Assembly (NCBI RefSeq): GCF_900465055.1
Contig: NZ_LS483250.1
Span: 1,116,001-1,180,000 of the forward strand
Length of the DNA: 64,000 nt
Origin: Moritella yayanosii
Lineage (GTDB): Bacteria; Pseudomonadota; Gammaproteobacteria; Enterobacterales; Moritellaceae
Direction: 5' to 3'
The position numbers were made by a program, and so were the translations under genes. Below, in pieces: positions 12,551 to 21,636 of this stretch. The notes beneath the pieces are model-generated. The model was given only the letters and a program-made list of their open reading frames with translations, had not been told where the DNA came from and did not search any database. Numbering within the stretch: the stretch's first letter is position 1; each line of letters begins with the position of its first letter.

Positions 12551-13174
12551 TTATTTAAGATCAATATACTTAGTTATACCCAAAGTAACTGTATCAACGT
12601 ATATCTTTTTGAACTGTTCTGGCGTCCCTGCATCACTGGAAAAACACAAACGCATAACAGAACTAAATTGAATGCTCATTAACAGAATGAATTGCTTTAA
12701 TTGCACTTCATCTTTCGGGGTAGCAAATTTGAGCACACTTTGATAAATTTTATCTGCTTTGATAGAGCTATCGAGCATAGCAAGGTTAATCAGTTCAATA
12801 TCAACCGACTCAAACCAAATCTGACGTAATGCCGACTCATTTTTATGCAATAAATAAATATCATCAAAGTTATTATTCATCACGCTTTCCAGGTCTTCTA
12901 TCGTATCCAGTGCCTGAATATGTTGATCAACGATAATATGGATTTTTTCCATAAAATGCTCGGCTAAAGAAAGGATAATCGTCTCTTTATCTGAAAAATA
13001 TTGATAAATGGAGCCAGGAGAAGTGTTCGCACGTTTGGCGATATCGGAGATTTTAAGGTTCGCAATACCATTGTCCTCAATCAACCCTTTAACGGCCTCA
13101 AGGATAACCGCCACGCGTTCCTTACTGCGACTTTGACTCGGATTCCGGCGATTGGTGGCTTGTTTTAAATCCAT
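12551..13174 (-). CDS. TetR-family regulator
   Basis: The 207-residue protein has a typical TetR N-terminus: a helix-turn-helix in ISDIAKRANTSPGSIYQYF followed by SDKETIILSLAEH. The ligand-binding C-terminal domain is not specific. It is divergent from the DUF5692 membrane protein gene, with 333 bases between them that hold a strong promoter and a perfect inverted repeat, so it probably represses that gene. A 20-codon fragment of a second, similar gene lies at 14491-14556. Confidence 0.85.
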   Translation of the reverse strand: MDLKQATNRRNPSQSRSKERVAVILEAVKGLIEDNGIANLKISDIAKRANTSPGSIYQYFSDKETIILSLAEHFMEKIHIIVDQHIQALDTIEDLESVMNNNFDDIYLLHKNESALRQIWFESVDIELINLAMLDSSIKADKIYQSVLKFATPKDEVQLKQFILLMSIQFSSVMRLCFSSDAGTPEQFKKIYVDTVTLGITKYIDLK

Positions 13175-13331
13175 CTGGATAAACTCTTATTCATAATTGG
13201 GGTATGTAATCGTCACATACTATCATATTGATCAACCTGATTCAGCCATCCTCAACACATCTAAACTAATTTCTTCTTTGCATAATTCCGTGATTTTACG
13301 CACAAAACAAAACATGAATCATATTTATGTT

Positions 13332-13398
13332 TTGACATACTACCTCGAAAGGGAGAATAATAAACATGAAACTAATTCACATTTTAAGCGTGTGAATT
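13332..13398 (+). promoter_or_regulatory. promoter and candidate TetR operator before the DUF5692 gene
   Basis: TTGACA at 13332-13337 and AATAAT at 13356-13361 are 18 bases apart. Just downstream, AATTCACA and TGTGAATT form a perfect inverted repeat (13374-13398), well placed for repression by the divergent TetR. The rest of 13175-13507 shows no other gene. The operator role is inferred. Confidence 0.5.
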
Positions 13399-13507
13399 AT
13401 CAGGCAACATGCAGTTTAATGCTCACTACCCGCTGTGAACTGGAACATCGCCAGTTTTTCACACAAAATTTTTCTACTTGATTAACATAAAATTAAGGAA
13501 TGTATAT

Positions 13508-14425
13508 ATGTTTTTTTTTGAATCAATCCCTTGGTACAGCGTATTAGCTGGGGTTGGGGTGACACTCGCGTTGATCCTACTAAATGAGATCTCACGACGC
13601 AGCAAGTGGGCAGCAGGATTCTGCTTTTTGGTCCTACCGATACTGTTGACTATTTTCGTATGGCCAACAACAGCAGCCGAAGGCACCACTGTAGGTAGCT
13701 GGTTTGCTTGGGTTAAAGTCTACTCAGCATTAGCGGGTTGCCTTGGTTTTATGGCTCTGCGTTATATTAAAGGTGCAGTAAACAATAAATACCTGTTATT
13801 TTTCCCTGCATTTATTTTAGGTTTCAATATTTTTGAAGCCGTAATGCGTGAATTTCAGACTTCCGGTTTCAACGGTATGCACGATGGCATGATGATCATT
13901 GGTGGTAAATGGAACATACTTAATGGTATTGCCGGGATCTTAAACATCGTTACTATTTGTGGTTGGGTTGGTATCTATATCAGTAAAGACAAATACCAAG
14001 ATATGGTATGGCCTGATATGCTTTGGTTCTGGATCATCGCTTATGACCTATGGAACTTTGCATACGTATACAACTGTGTACCCGATCATGCATTCTACGC
14101 TGGCCTGTGTCTGCTTCTGTCTTGTACTATTCCTGCATTCTTCATCAAAAAAGGTGCTTGGTTACAACACCGTGCCCACACACTCGGTTTCTGGATGATG
14201 TTTGTAATGACCTTCCCTGCGTTCGTTGATACAACCATGTTTGCGGTTAAATCGTCGCATAACACGAATGCAATGTGGTTAATTAGTATTATCAGTATTG
14301 TATTTAACATCGGCGTATTTGCGTACCAATTCCGTAAAATTCGCACACTTAAGCTTCGTCCGCTTAAAGATGAATTACACACAGATTTGAAAGTTTATCA
14401 AGAAGTTGCTGCAACAAATAATTAA
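13508..14425 (+). CDS. DUF5692 family multi-pass membrane protein
   Basis: This roughly 305-residue protein has about nine transmembrane segments and conserved-looking loops (FEAVMREFQTSGFNGMHDG, WFWIIAYDLWNFAYVYNC). I recognise it as the uncharacterised DUF5692 family. The ATG at 13508 has AAGGA eight bases ahead of it and is preferred over the in-frame ATG at 13478. The divergent TetR and the inverted repeat suggest inducible expression. A strong terminator follows. No substrate or activity can be inferred. Confidence 0.7.
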   Translation: MFFFESIPWYSVLAGVGVTLALILLNEISRRSKWAAGFCFLVLPILLTIFVWPTTAAEGTTVGSWFAWVKVYSALAGCLGFMALRYIKGAVNNKYLLFFPAFILGFNIFEAVMREFQTSGFNGMHDGMMIIGGKWNILNGIAGILNIVTICGWVGIYISKDKYQDMVWPDMLWFWIIAYDLWNFAYVYNCVPDHAFYAGLCLLLSCTIPAFFIKKGAWLQHRAHTLGFWMMFVMTFPAFVDTTMFAVKSSHNTNAMWLISIISIVFNIGVFAYQFRKIRTLKLRPLKDELHTDLKVYQEVAATNN

Positions 14426-14457
14426 ACATAAAATCAATAGATGTTATCTATATAACC

Positions 14458-14487
14458 AAAAGCCTCACTCTTGTGAGGTTTTTTTGG
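14458..14487 (+). terminator. terminator of the DUF5692 gene
   Basis: CCTCAC and GTGAGG form a stem around TCTT and are followed by seven T. Confidence 0.85.
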
Positions 14488-14490
14488 CGT

Positions 14491-14556
14491 AATGCTGATT
14501 CATTTTTATACAGTAAGTAAATATCATCGAAATTCTGGCTAAGGACGGATTCTAAA
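14491..14556 (-). pseudogene. fragment of a second tetR-like gene
   Basis: Read on the minus strand, this stretch gives LESVLSQNFDDIYLLYKNESA. That matches LESVMNNNFDDIYLLHKNESA inside the TetR at 12551-13174 with few changes. No start, stop or flanking coding sequence remains, so it is a vestige of a paralogue on the other side of the DUF5692 gene. Confidence 0.65.
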
Positions 14557-14580
14557 TACTTGTGTTTCTTTCAGGCATAC

Positions 14581-14796
14581 CTAGTCTAATGACTTTATTG
14601 AGCGTTTTATACCGTTACATCGCAGTTTCCGATAACGATCTATCGTGATAACCAGTATCAGCTGCCCATTTTTCAGGTAATGGCCAGAGATTATCCCCAT
14701 TTGGGCGGCTCGATTGGCATAACGAGATACCACTGAAAGGGAAATAGATAAACTTTTAGCGACTTGACGATGGCTCAGTGAAAAAGCGATCTCCAT
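14581..14796 (-). pseudogene. IS21-family IstA N-terminal remnant
   Basis: The 71-residue reading frame contains SHRQVAKSLSISLSVVSRYANRA, the helix-turn-helix that opens IS21-type IstA transposases. The integrase core and the IstB partner are absent. It is a vestigial insertion next to the tetR fragment. The family call rests on this one motif. Confidence 0.5.
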
Positions 14797-15012
14797 GAAT
14801 GTTATTAGCTGATCTTGATCGGGGTTATTGGGTGATCTCCATGCTGGTTAATATGCCCCCCACGATTGAGTGTTACCTGGCAAATATACAAATCACAGAT
14901 CATGACTTATGCTTAAAACAAGTTTGAATTAAATATAGCTAATTTGAATGCCAAGCTGTTTACAGTTTACGGATGAATCAGTCTTCAGTGAGCGGTAATT
15001 GGAGGTCGATTT

Positions 15013-15339
15013 ATGCTGGAAGGTAATTTCATTGCGGTAAAATCAGAACTGTTAATCAGGCATATTCATCAATTTATGAACCACAAGGTCAATTACAGCA
15101 TACTAACCGATTATATTTGGGAAATATTACAAGATTGGCAACGATTACACATTGTCGACAACAACATCGCAAGCCCAAAAGAACAAGTATTCTGGTACTT
15201 ACTCTTTGAGCTACAAATTCAAGATGAAGTATCGTTATTGCACGATAAAGAGCTCAATGCCAAACTCGATCATTGCATACTATTTTTACAAGGGCAGCTT
15301 GATATGCCTGACGACTGTATTGGTATCAGGCCCAATTAG
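15013..15339 (+). CDS. hypothetical protein
   Basis: The 108-residue soluble protein is predicted mostly helical and contains NHKVNYSILTDYIWEILQDWQ. A strong ribosome site (GGAGG, seven bases before ATG) supports translation. It is close to and convergent with pepT. Its small acidic all-helical form is reminiscent of colicin-immunity-like proteins, but I cannot assign a family. Confidence 0.55.
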   Translation: MLEGNFIAVKSELLIRHIHQFMNHKVNYSILTDYIWEILQDWQRLHIVDNNIASPKEQVFWYLLFELQIQDEVSLLHDKELNAKLDHCILFLQGQLDMPDDCIGIRPN

Positions 15340-15344
15340 TTAAA

Positions 15345-16571
15345 TTACTGATATTTCTTTGCCGTTAGCTCCGCGAGTCTGACAATAACTCGCACCGATT
15401 TCTCCATGCCTTCTACAGTGATAAACTCATGGATACCATGGAAGTTATAACCCCCAGTGAAAATATTTGGGCAAGGTAATCCCATAAAGGATAATCGTGC
15501 GCCATCAGTGCCACCACGAATAGGTTTAATGTCAGGTTGTATATCGCACTCAATCATCGCCTGCTTCGCGAGTTCAATGATATGTGTGTGAGGCTCTACC
15601 ATTTCACGCATGTTGTTATAACTATCGCTTAGTATAACCTCTACGCGTTCACAACCCAGTACCGCATTTAACTCTGTGACCTTTTGTTGCATAAATGCTT
15701 TACGCTGTGCTAATCCAGCGCTATCAAAGTCACGAATAATATAACTTAAGGTGGTTTTGGCGACACTGGTTTGCATTGAATTTAAGTGATAGAAACCTTC
15801 GTAGCCGGCTGTGCATTCTGGCGTTTCATCCGCAGGCATCATCGCTTGGAACTTGGCAGCAATGCCCATGCTATTAACCATCTTATCTTTTGCAGACCCA
15901 GGGTGGACGTTAACACCATGACAAATTACAGTTGCAGCACTGGCATTGAAATTTTCAAACTCTAACTCACCAACAGGACCACCATCGACAGTATACGCCC
16001 ACTGTGCATTAAAGCCTTCAACGTCAAACAGATCCGCACCGCGACCAATCTCTTCATCTGGGGTAAAGCCAATACAAATGTCGCCATGTTTGATATCAGG
16101 ATTCGCTTGTAAATACGCCATAGCAGTCATGATCTCAGCAATCCCGGCTTTGTTATCCCCACCCAGTAATGTTGAACCATCCGTAGTAATAAGCGTATCG
16201 CCATGTAACTGGTTAAGTTCTGGATACATCACTGGTGATAACACCTCACCATGGCCTAAACTAATATCACCACCTTGATAATTGTTGATGATTTGTGGAT
16301 TAACATCTTTACCCGATGCATCAGGCGCGGTGTCCATATGGGCAATAAAACCGATTGCTGGAACCGTTGTGCTAATATTACTCGGCAGGCGTGCCGTTAA
16401 ATAACCATTACCATCGAGTTTTACGTCATCTAAATTTAAAGACATTAACTCTTGCTGTAGTTGTTTCGCGAAGACAGTTTGACCCGGCGTACTTGGACAA
16501 GTGGCAAGGGTATGATCGGACTGGGTATCAAAACTTACATAACGTAAAAATCGTGCTATCAATGTAGTCAT
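15345..16571 (-). CDS. pepT: peptidase T (tripeptide aminopeptidase)
   Basis: The 408-residue protein is a complete M20B peptidase T, a cytosolic zinc aminopeptidase that removes the N-terminal residue of tripeptides. Metal and catalytic motifs are present in order: [23 protein letters not shown] with the catalytic glutamates, YTVDGGP, and the C-terminal [11 protein letters not shown] with the last ligand histidine. Length agrees with E. coli PepT (408). It is an isolated gene. Confidence 0.95.
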   Translation of the reverse strand: MTTLIARFLRYVSFDTQSDHTLATCPSTPGQTVFAKQLQQELMSLNLDDVKLDGNGYLTARLPSNISTTVPAIGFIAHMDTAPDASGKDVNPQIINNYQGGDISLGHGEVLSPVMYPELNQLHGDTLITTDGSTLLGGDNKAGIAEIMTAMAYLQANPDIKHGDICIGFTPDEEIGRGADLFDVEGFNAQWAYTVDGGPVGELEFENFNASAATVICHGVNVHPGSAKDKMVNSMGIAAKFQAMMPADETPECTAGYEGFYHLNSMQTSVAKTTLSYIIRDFDSAGLAQRKAFMQQKVTELNAVLGCERVEVILSDSYNNMREMVEPHTHIIELAKQAMIECDIQPDIKPIRGGTDGARLSFMGLPCPNIFTGGYNFHGIHEFITVEGMEKSVRVIVRLAELTAKKYQ

Positions 16572-16763
16572 AATAAAGCCTTAATTAGTAAGTAAATAGG
16601 TAGTTATGATGTATGGCTATTATGCATAATAAAAAGTGATGAGACGTTGTTCTTAATCACAAATAGGTATTTAATTTCACTTTATGGAAGTTAACAAGCA
16701 CAAAACCCTGCATACACTCAAGCTACTTGGGTATATATCTCAGTCATAGTGAAGAGGTTTAGA

Positions 16764-17183
16764 ATGCGACATACCATTGTACAATGGCCTATATTATTCC
16801 GTTACTGTCTGCTGTTTATTTTTATCTCGGTATTTTCCACCGCTATAATCTTGCTGACTTTCACTCAAGATTGGCGGGTTATGTTTGACCTAAGAATACA
16901 AATGATCGCACTTAAACTGGCGTTTATTGCGGTTATTTATATTGCCTTCCCCTTTTTACTGGTGCGTTTTTGTTATTACTTCTACCAATTAATTAGCCAC
17001 GGCAGAAAGGAAGGTATTTCACTGTTTTGCTATCAAACCTTATTTAACCCTATCAATTTTATATTTCGACCTAGCTTGCTCACCTCAGGGGGACTTATTC
17101 ACCGCCGTCGCTGTATTATCTCAATCATTCTCTTAGGTTGTTTATACAGTTCAATTTTTGCCATGGGTGAAATGATAACGTAA
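16764..17183 (+). CDS. small hypothetical membrane protein
   Basis: The 139-residue product has about three hydrophobic helices (LLFIFISVFSTAIILLTF, LALAFIAVIYIAFPFLLV-like segments and a C-terminal one) with basic loops. GAAGAGG precedes the ATG at 16764; an in-frame GTG at 16749 is less likely because it overlaps that site. No family is recognised. It converges with the nucleoside transporter gene across a bidirectional terminator. Confidence 0.55.
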   Translation: MRHTIVQWPILFRYCLLFIFISVFSTAIILLTFTQDWRVMFDLRIQMIALKLAFIAVIYIAFPFLLVRFCYYFYQLISHGRKEGISLFCYQTLFNPINFIFRPSLLTSGGLIHRRRCIISIILLGCLYSSIFAMGEMIT

Positions 17184-17232
17184 ACAGTTGAAGTGATTTT
17201 AGTTAATAGCTAAGTACCTTGACGTATTTAGA

Positions 17233-17273
17233 TCAAAAAAGGCTAACAAGTTATTACTCGTTAGCCTTTTTAC
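17233..17273. terminator. bidirectional terminator
   Basis: AAAAAAGGCTAAC and GTTAGCCTTTTT form a stem with A/T runs on both sides, between two convergent genes. Confidence 0.85.
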
Positions 17274-17319
17274 ATCTTTAATTGCAGTTAATTATTGTAT
17301 CTATACTTTTAACGATTAA

Positions 17320-18519
17320 CTACAAGCTTAAAATAACACCAGCAATCGCAGCGCTCATCAAGTTAGCCAGCACACCAGCGAAGATCGCGCGGAAACCATG
17401 CTTAGCGATGAATTGACGACGTTCTGGGAGCATGCTGCCTAAACCACCGATTAAGATAGCCATGGTGCTGATATTAGCAAAACCACATAACGCAAACGTG
17501 ATAATCGCTTGTGAATGTTCACTTAACTGATCTTTAACTTCCATCAACTGAATAAACGCCACAAACTCATTAACCACGATCTTACTTCCAATCAACGAGC
17601 CCGCTACAATCGCTTCATCCCACGGCACACCAATCAGCCAAGCAACCGGCGCAAACACATACCCTAAAATGATTTCAAAACTTAACGTCAGATCAAACCA
17701 ATTACCGATACCGCCTAACATGCCATTGAGTAACGCGATAACACCGACAAAGGCTAACAAAGTCGCGCCAATCGCAGTAGCCATGCTTAAGCCTGCCATC
17801 GCACCGTCAGCAAGCGCTTCTACCACATTGGTGGCACGCGGTAATTCTACTTTGGTGATCTCGTCTGCGCTAATTTCATTTTTTGATGGTGGGAACAAAA
17901 ACTTCGCCATCAGTAAACCAGCAGGTGCCGACATAAATGACGCCGCAACAAGAAACTTAATGTCAACACCAATCATGGCGTAACCCACTAAGGTACCACC
18001 AGCAACCGAAGCAAGACCACAAGTCATCACCGCAAAAAACTGCGAATCGCTCATGCCTTTCAAATACGGTTTCACCACTAAAGGCGCTTCAATCATACCC
18101 ACGAAGATGTTTGCCGTCGCCGCCAACGATTCCGCGCGACCCGTGCCTAATAACTTCTGCAAGCCACCACCCACAATATTAATGACTTTAGGCATAAAAC
18201 CAATATGATACAGCGCCGAAATTAACGCCGAGAAAAACACAATAATACCTAATACATTGATAGCAAATACAAAGCCACCCTGAACTAAATTGCCAAATAA
18301 GAACGAGATACCTTCCTGACCATAATCAATCACGTTTGATACACCCGCACTAAAACCACTTAACGCGTCTTTGCCTGCTGGAAAATATAATACGATGAAA
18401 GCAAACGTGATCTGCAAGGTAAACGCAAGCGAGACGGTTCTTAGCGGGATATTACCGCGATCGTTAGAAAATAAATACGCCGTTAATAGGATCACTATTA
18501 TGCCTAAAATAGATATCAT
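17320..18519 (-). CDS. nupC: concentrative nucleoside transporter, NupC-type (CNT family)
   Basis: The 399-residue protein has the Nucleos_tra_N/core/C organisation of CNT transporters, which import nucleosides with protons or sodium. Typical segments are GLQKLLGTGRAESLAATANIF with the following GMIEAPLVVKPYL, then SVAGGTLVGYAMIGV and, near the end, GFANISTMAILIGGLG, all signatures of the family. Length is normal (about 400). It is a single-gene unit. With the PunC/PunR pair it suggests use of nucleosides. The symbol is by family; other CNT paralogues cannot be excluded. Confidence 0.85.
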   Translation of the reverse strand: MISILGIIVILLTAYLFSNDRGNIPLRTVSLAFTLQITFAFIVLYFPAGKDALSGFSAGVSNVIDYGQEGISFLFGNLVQGGFVFAINVLGIIVFFSALISALYHIGFMPKVINIVGGGLQKLLGTGRAESLAATANIFVGMIEAPLVVKPYLKGMSDSQFFAVMTCGLASVAGGTLVGYAMIGVDIKFLVAASFMSAPAGLLMAKFLFPPSKNEISADEITKVELPRATNVVEALADGAMAGLSMATAIGATLLAFVGVIALLNGMLGGIGNWFDLTLSFEIILGYVFAPVAWLIGVPWDEAIVAGSLIGSKIVVNEFVAFIQLMEVKDQLSEHSQAIITFALCGFANISTMAILIGGLGSMLPERRQFIAKHGFRAIFAGVLANLMSAAIAGVILSL

Positions 18520-18683
18520 GGAACAAACCTGTTTAATGATTAAATTATAAAGACGCGTATTGTAGTTCGCGCCATTTTTACAGCAAGTCCAGTAAGTTGC
18601 TTGCTTGTTACAATTAGAGCCAACAGGTTTGTCGTGAAAGCCAGTTACTTGTTTTATAACGAATCCATAAGGATGTTTACGGC

Positions 18684-18705
18684 ATTATTTCCATCTGGAA
18701 ATAAT
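18684..18705. repeat. perfect inverted repeat between nupC and lysR
   Basis: ATTATTTCC and GGAAATAAT are nine-base arms around ATCT, 30 bases past the lysR stop and about 165 bases upstream of nupC. It could be an operator or a weak terminator; there is no T-run. Confidence 0.4.
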
Positions 18706-18735
18706 ATTTCCGCATGAGAAGATAAGTTGTCAGTG

Positions 18736-19674
18736 CTAGATTTTAATCTGTGACTTTAATTGCCGATCCCAGTATGAAGGTTGACCAATATAATCTTTGA
18801 AAAAGGTGATCGCCGCGCTGATCTTCTTGGGTAAATGCTTACGGCTAGGATATACGGCATAAAACTGCATGCTTTGGCTCGCTTGCCATTCCGGTAACAG
18901 TTGTATTAATTTACCCGTTCTAAATTCATCGGTTAGCAAGTACGTTGCTAAGTAAGCAATGCCCCACCCTGATACAGCAGCATCGCGGATCGCTTCGGCT
19001 AAATCAACACGGTAATTACCATTCACGTTTATGTATAACGCGTCATCGCCTTGTTTAAATGACCACAAGCCATAGTTACGCTCACGGCTTTGGTAAATAA
19101 GGCAGTTATGATTCACAAGGTCTTGTGGATGTAATGGCGCTGAGTGGTGCATCAAATAATCCGGTGACGCCGCAAGCACAAAACAGGTATCGGCCAAATG
19201 CTGAGCCACATAACCTTCGGGAATATCTTCAATGTTGGTCAACCACAAATCTAAACCATCATCAATCATATTGGTTTTATAGTCGAACAGACTGACTTCG
19301 ACATGCAGGTCTGGGTGCAGTTTACGAAACTGTTCAATCGCCGGAATGATATGGATAGTGCCAAATGACTGCGAGACACCTAACCGCAGAATACCGGCCA
19401 CTTCATCTTGTAGATTCGTCATCATCACATCCGCATTTTGCACACTGCTTACAACCTCCGCACAATACCCCGCAAACTGTTGCCCTGCATCTGTTAAGGT
19501 AAAACTGCGGGTTGAACGCTGAACCAGCTTAACGTTTAAATCAGCTTCCAAACATTTGAGTTGTTTACTGACATGAGAAACCGACACACTGAGTGTATGC
19601 GCTGCAGAGGTAAAACTTCCGGTTTGCACTAAGATATGAAAAAGAGCCATTTGGCTAGCGCGATCTTGAATCAA
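18736..19674 (-). CDS. LysR-family regulator, CrgA-like
   Basis: The 312-residue protein has a standard LysR helix-turn-helix (GSFTSAAHTLSVSVSHVSKQL) followed by LKCLEADLNVKLVQRSTRSF, a form typical of the large CrgA/AaeR-like group. The C-terminal domain is a periplasmic-binding-protein fold (GIAYLATYLL). It is divergent from fadD with 190 bases between the genes, so control of fadD or autoregulation is possible but not shown by any motif I can see. Confidence 0.85.
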   Translation of the reverse strand: MIQDRASQMALFHILVQTGSFTSAAHTLSVSVSHVSKQLKCLEADLNVKLVQRSTRSFTLTDAGQQFAGYCAEVVSSVQNADVMMTNLQDEVAGILRLGVSQSFGTIHIIPAIEQFRKLHPDLHVEVSLFDYKTNMIDDGLDLWLTNIEDIPEGYVAQHLADTCFVLAASPDYLMHHSAPLHPQDLVNHNCLIYQSRERNYGLWSFKQGDDALYINVNGNYRVDLAEAIRDAAVSGWGIAYLATYLLTDEFRTGKLIQLLPEWQASQSMQFYAVYPSRKHLPKKISAAITFFKDYIGQPSYWDRQLKSQIKI

Positions 19675-19866
19675 ATGAAAAATACCGAGTAACGTCCGTT
19701 CCGTGTGACTAGGTAATAAAAATAAACACCGTTATTGATGTTGAATGCCGGCAAGTGTATACAAAAATCAATAGGCAATAAAGCGCTAAGCTATGATTAT
19801 TATCAACTAATTATTAAGCCAGTTATAAGATAATATGCTAAACAACACTCTACAGAGAATTTTAAC

Positions 19867-21546
19867 ATGGAAAAACCGTGGTTGAAAAACTACCCTAGCG
19901 ATGTGCCAGAGTTCATTGATTTAGCACAATATGACAGCGTTTTAGATATCGTCGAACAAAGCTGCGAAACACACGCAGATTCAATCGCCTTTTTAAACAT
20001 GGGTGCAACACTCACCTTTCGCCAACTTGAACAACAAAGTCGTGCTTTTGCTGCTTATTTACAACACGAACTAAAAATGCAACCGGGTGACCGTTGCGCT
20101 ATTATGATGCCTAATTTATTACAATATCCTATTGCGCTATTTGGCATACTCCGCGCGGGGCTGATTGCCGTTAATGTTAACCCGCTTTATACCCAACGCG
20201 AATTACAGCATCAACTCGCCGATTCAGGCGCCAGGATGATTGTCGCTATCAGCAATTTTGGCGCGACCCTCGAAAAAGTGTTACCGCAAACCAGTATTGA
20301 GCATGTGATCATGACTCACATAGGCGATCTATTACCGCAGCCTAAACGCACCTTGGTTAACTTTGCGATTAAATACGTGAAAAAAATGATCCCGGCTTTT
20401 CACATTGAAAATGCCATCTCAATACGTAAGGTACTCGCTGCTGGGCGTAAATTATCTTATCACCGCCCAGCCTGTAAACCGGAAGACATTGCCTACCTGC
20501 AATATACTGGTGGTACAACCGGTATTGCCAAAGGGGCCATGTTAACGCATCGCAATATTGTCGCTAACGTATTGCAAGTTTACGGACAGTTCTCTCCCCG
20601 AACACTCTTGTCCAAGGACTATGTTGTTACGCCTTTGCCGCTTTATCATATCTTTGCTAACTCGGTAAGCCTGATGTTTATTATGATGATCGGCGGACGT
20701 AATTTATTAATTACTAACCCGAGAGACATGGACAGCTTTATCAAAGAGCTACAAGGTTACCCTTTCACTATCTTTTTCGGGTTAAATACCTTGTTCAGCG
20801 GTATGCTAAAGAATGAAAAATTCCGCGCTTTAGATTTTAGCAATGCCCGTTTCACCATCGCTGGCGGCATGCCTACCCAAGAAGACGTGGCCAAAGAATG
20901 GCAAGCAGTCACCGGCATGCCGGTTGTTGAAGGTTATGGATTAACTGAATGTTCACCTGTTGTTTGCAGTGGTATTCACACACAACAAAAATATACAGCA
21001 GGGATTGGCGTCCCCTTACCCTCAACAGAAATGCGCGTTGTTAATGATGATCACCAAGCATTAGGCATAAACGTCGTTGGCGAATTACAAGTACGCGGTC
21101 CACAGGTAATGGCTGGCTATTGGAAACAAGCAGAGGCCACCGCTGAATCTATTGATGCAGATGGTTGGTTCTCGACAGGTGATATGGCACGTATGGACAA
21201 AGATGGTTACTTCTTTATTGTCGATCGTAAAAAAGACATGATTTTAGTGTCTGGCTTTAATGTTTACTCCGTCGAAATTGAAGAAATACTGCTATTACAT
21301 CCCGACATTGAAGAGGCCGCTGTGATAGGTCTGCCACATGCAGTGACCGGCGAACGAGTTAAAGCCTTCATCTGTAGCAGCAATAAAACGCTGACCAGTA
21401 AAGAGGTACAAACCCACTGCCGTCGTTATTTAACCGCTTATAAAGTACCACGGGTTATTGAGTTTCGCGATGATCTGCCAAAGAGTTCGGTCGGCAAAGT
21501 GCTAAAGCGAGAGCTATTAACACCAGTAACAGATGAGCGTATATAA
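19867..21546 (+). CDS. fadD: long-chain fatty acid-CoA ligase
   Basis: The 559-residue protein is a full-length acyl-CoA synthetase of the FadD type that activates fatty acids to acyl-CoA at the inner membrane. The AMP-binding signature YTGGTTGIAKGAM is near residues 213-225, the second motif is EGYGLTECSP, the FadD signature WFSTGDMARMDKDGYFFIVD follows, and the C-terminal lysine motif is SSVGKVLKREL. Length matches E. coli FadD (561). With FadH it supplies the entry and an auxiliary step of beta-oxidation. Confidence 0.92.
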   Translation: MEKPWLKNYPSDVPEFIDLAQYDSVLDIVEQSCETHADSIAFLNMGATLTFRQLEQQSRAFAAYLQHELKMQPGDRCAIMMPNLLQYPIALFGILRAGLIAVNVNPLYTQRELQHQLADSGARMIVAISNFGATLEKVLPQTSIEHVIMTHIGDLLPQPKRTLVNFAIKYVKKMIPAFHIENAISIRKVLAAGRKLSYHRPACKPEDIAYLQYTGGTTGIAKGAMLTHRNIVANVLQVYGQFSPRTLLSKDYVVTPLPLYHIFANSVSLMFIMMIGGRNLLITNPRDMDSFIKELQGYPFTIFFGLNTLFSGMLKNEKFRALDFSNARFTIAGGMPTQEDVAKEWQAVTGMPVVEGYGLTECSPVVCSGIHTQQKYTAGIGVPLPSTEMRVVNDDHQALGINVVGELQVRGPQVMAGYWKQAEATAESIDADGWFSTGDMARMDKDGYFFIVDRKKDMILVSGFNVYSVEIEEILLLHPDIEEAAVIGLPHAVTGERVKAFICSSNKTLTSKEVQTHCRRYLTAYKVPRVIEFRDDLPKSSVGKVLKRELLTPVTDERI

Positions 21547-21636
21547 CACTAGATTTATTGACTACATCTATTGAGTAAGCAACAGCAAAGCACGACAACA
21601 AGTACGGAGTGCTTTCTGGCTTACCGCTCAATGACA

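Noticed and set aside
13197-13481. Plus-strand 94-codon frame upstream of the DUF5692 gene
   Set aside because: It overlaps the promoter and inverted repeat and has no ribosome site or coding character.
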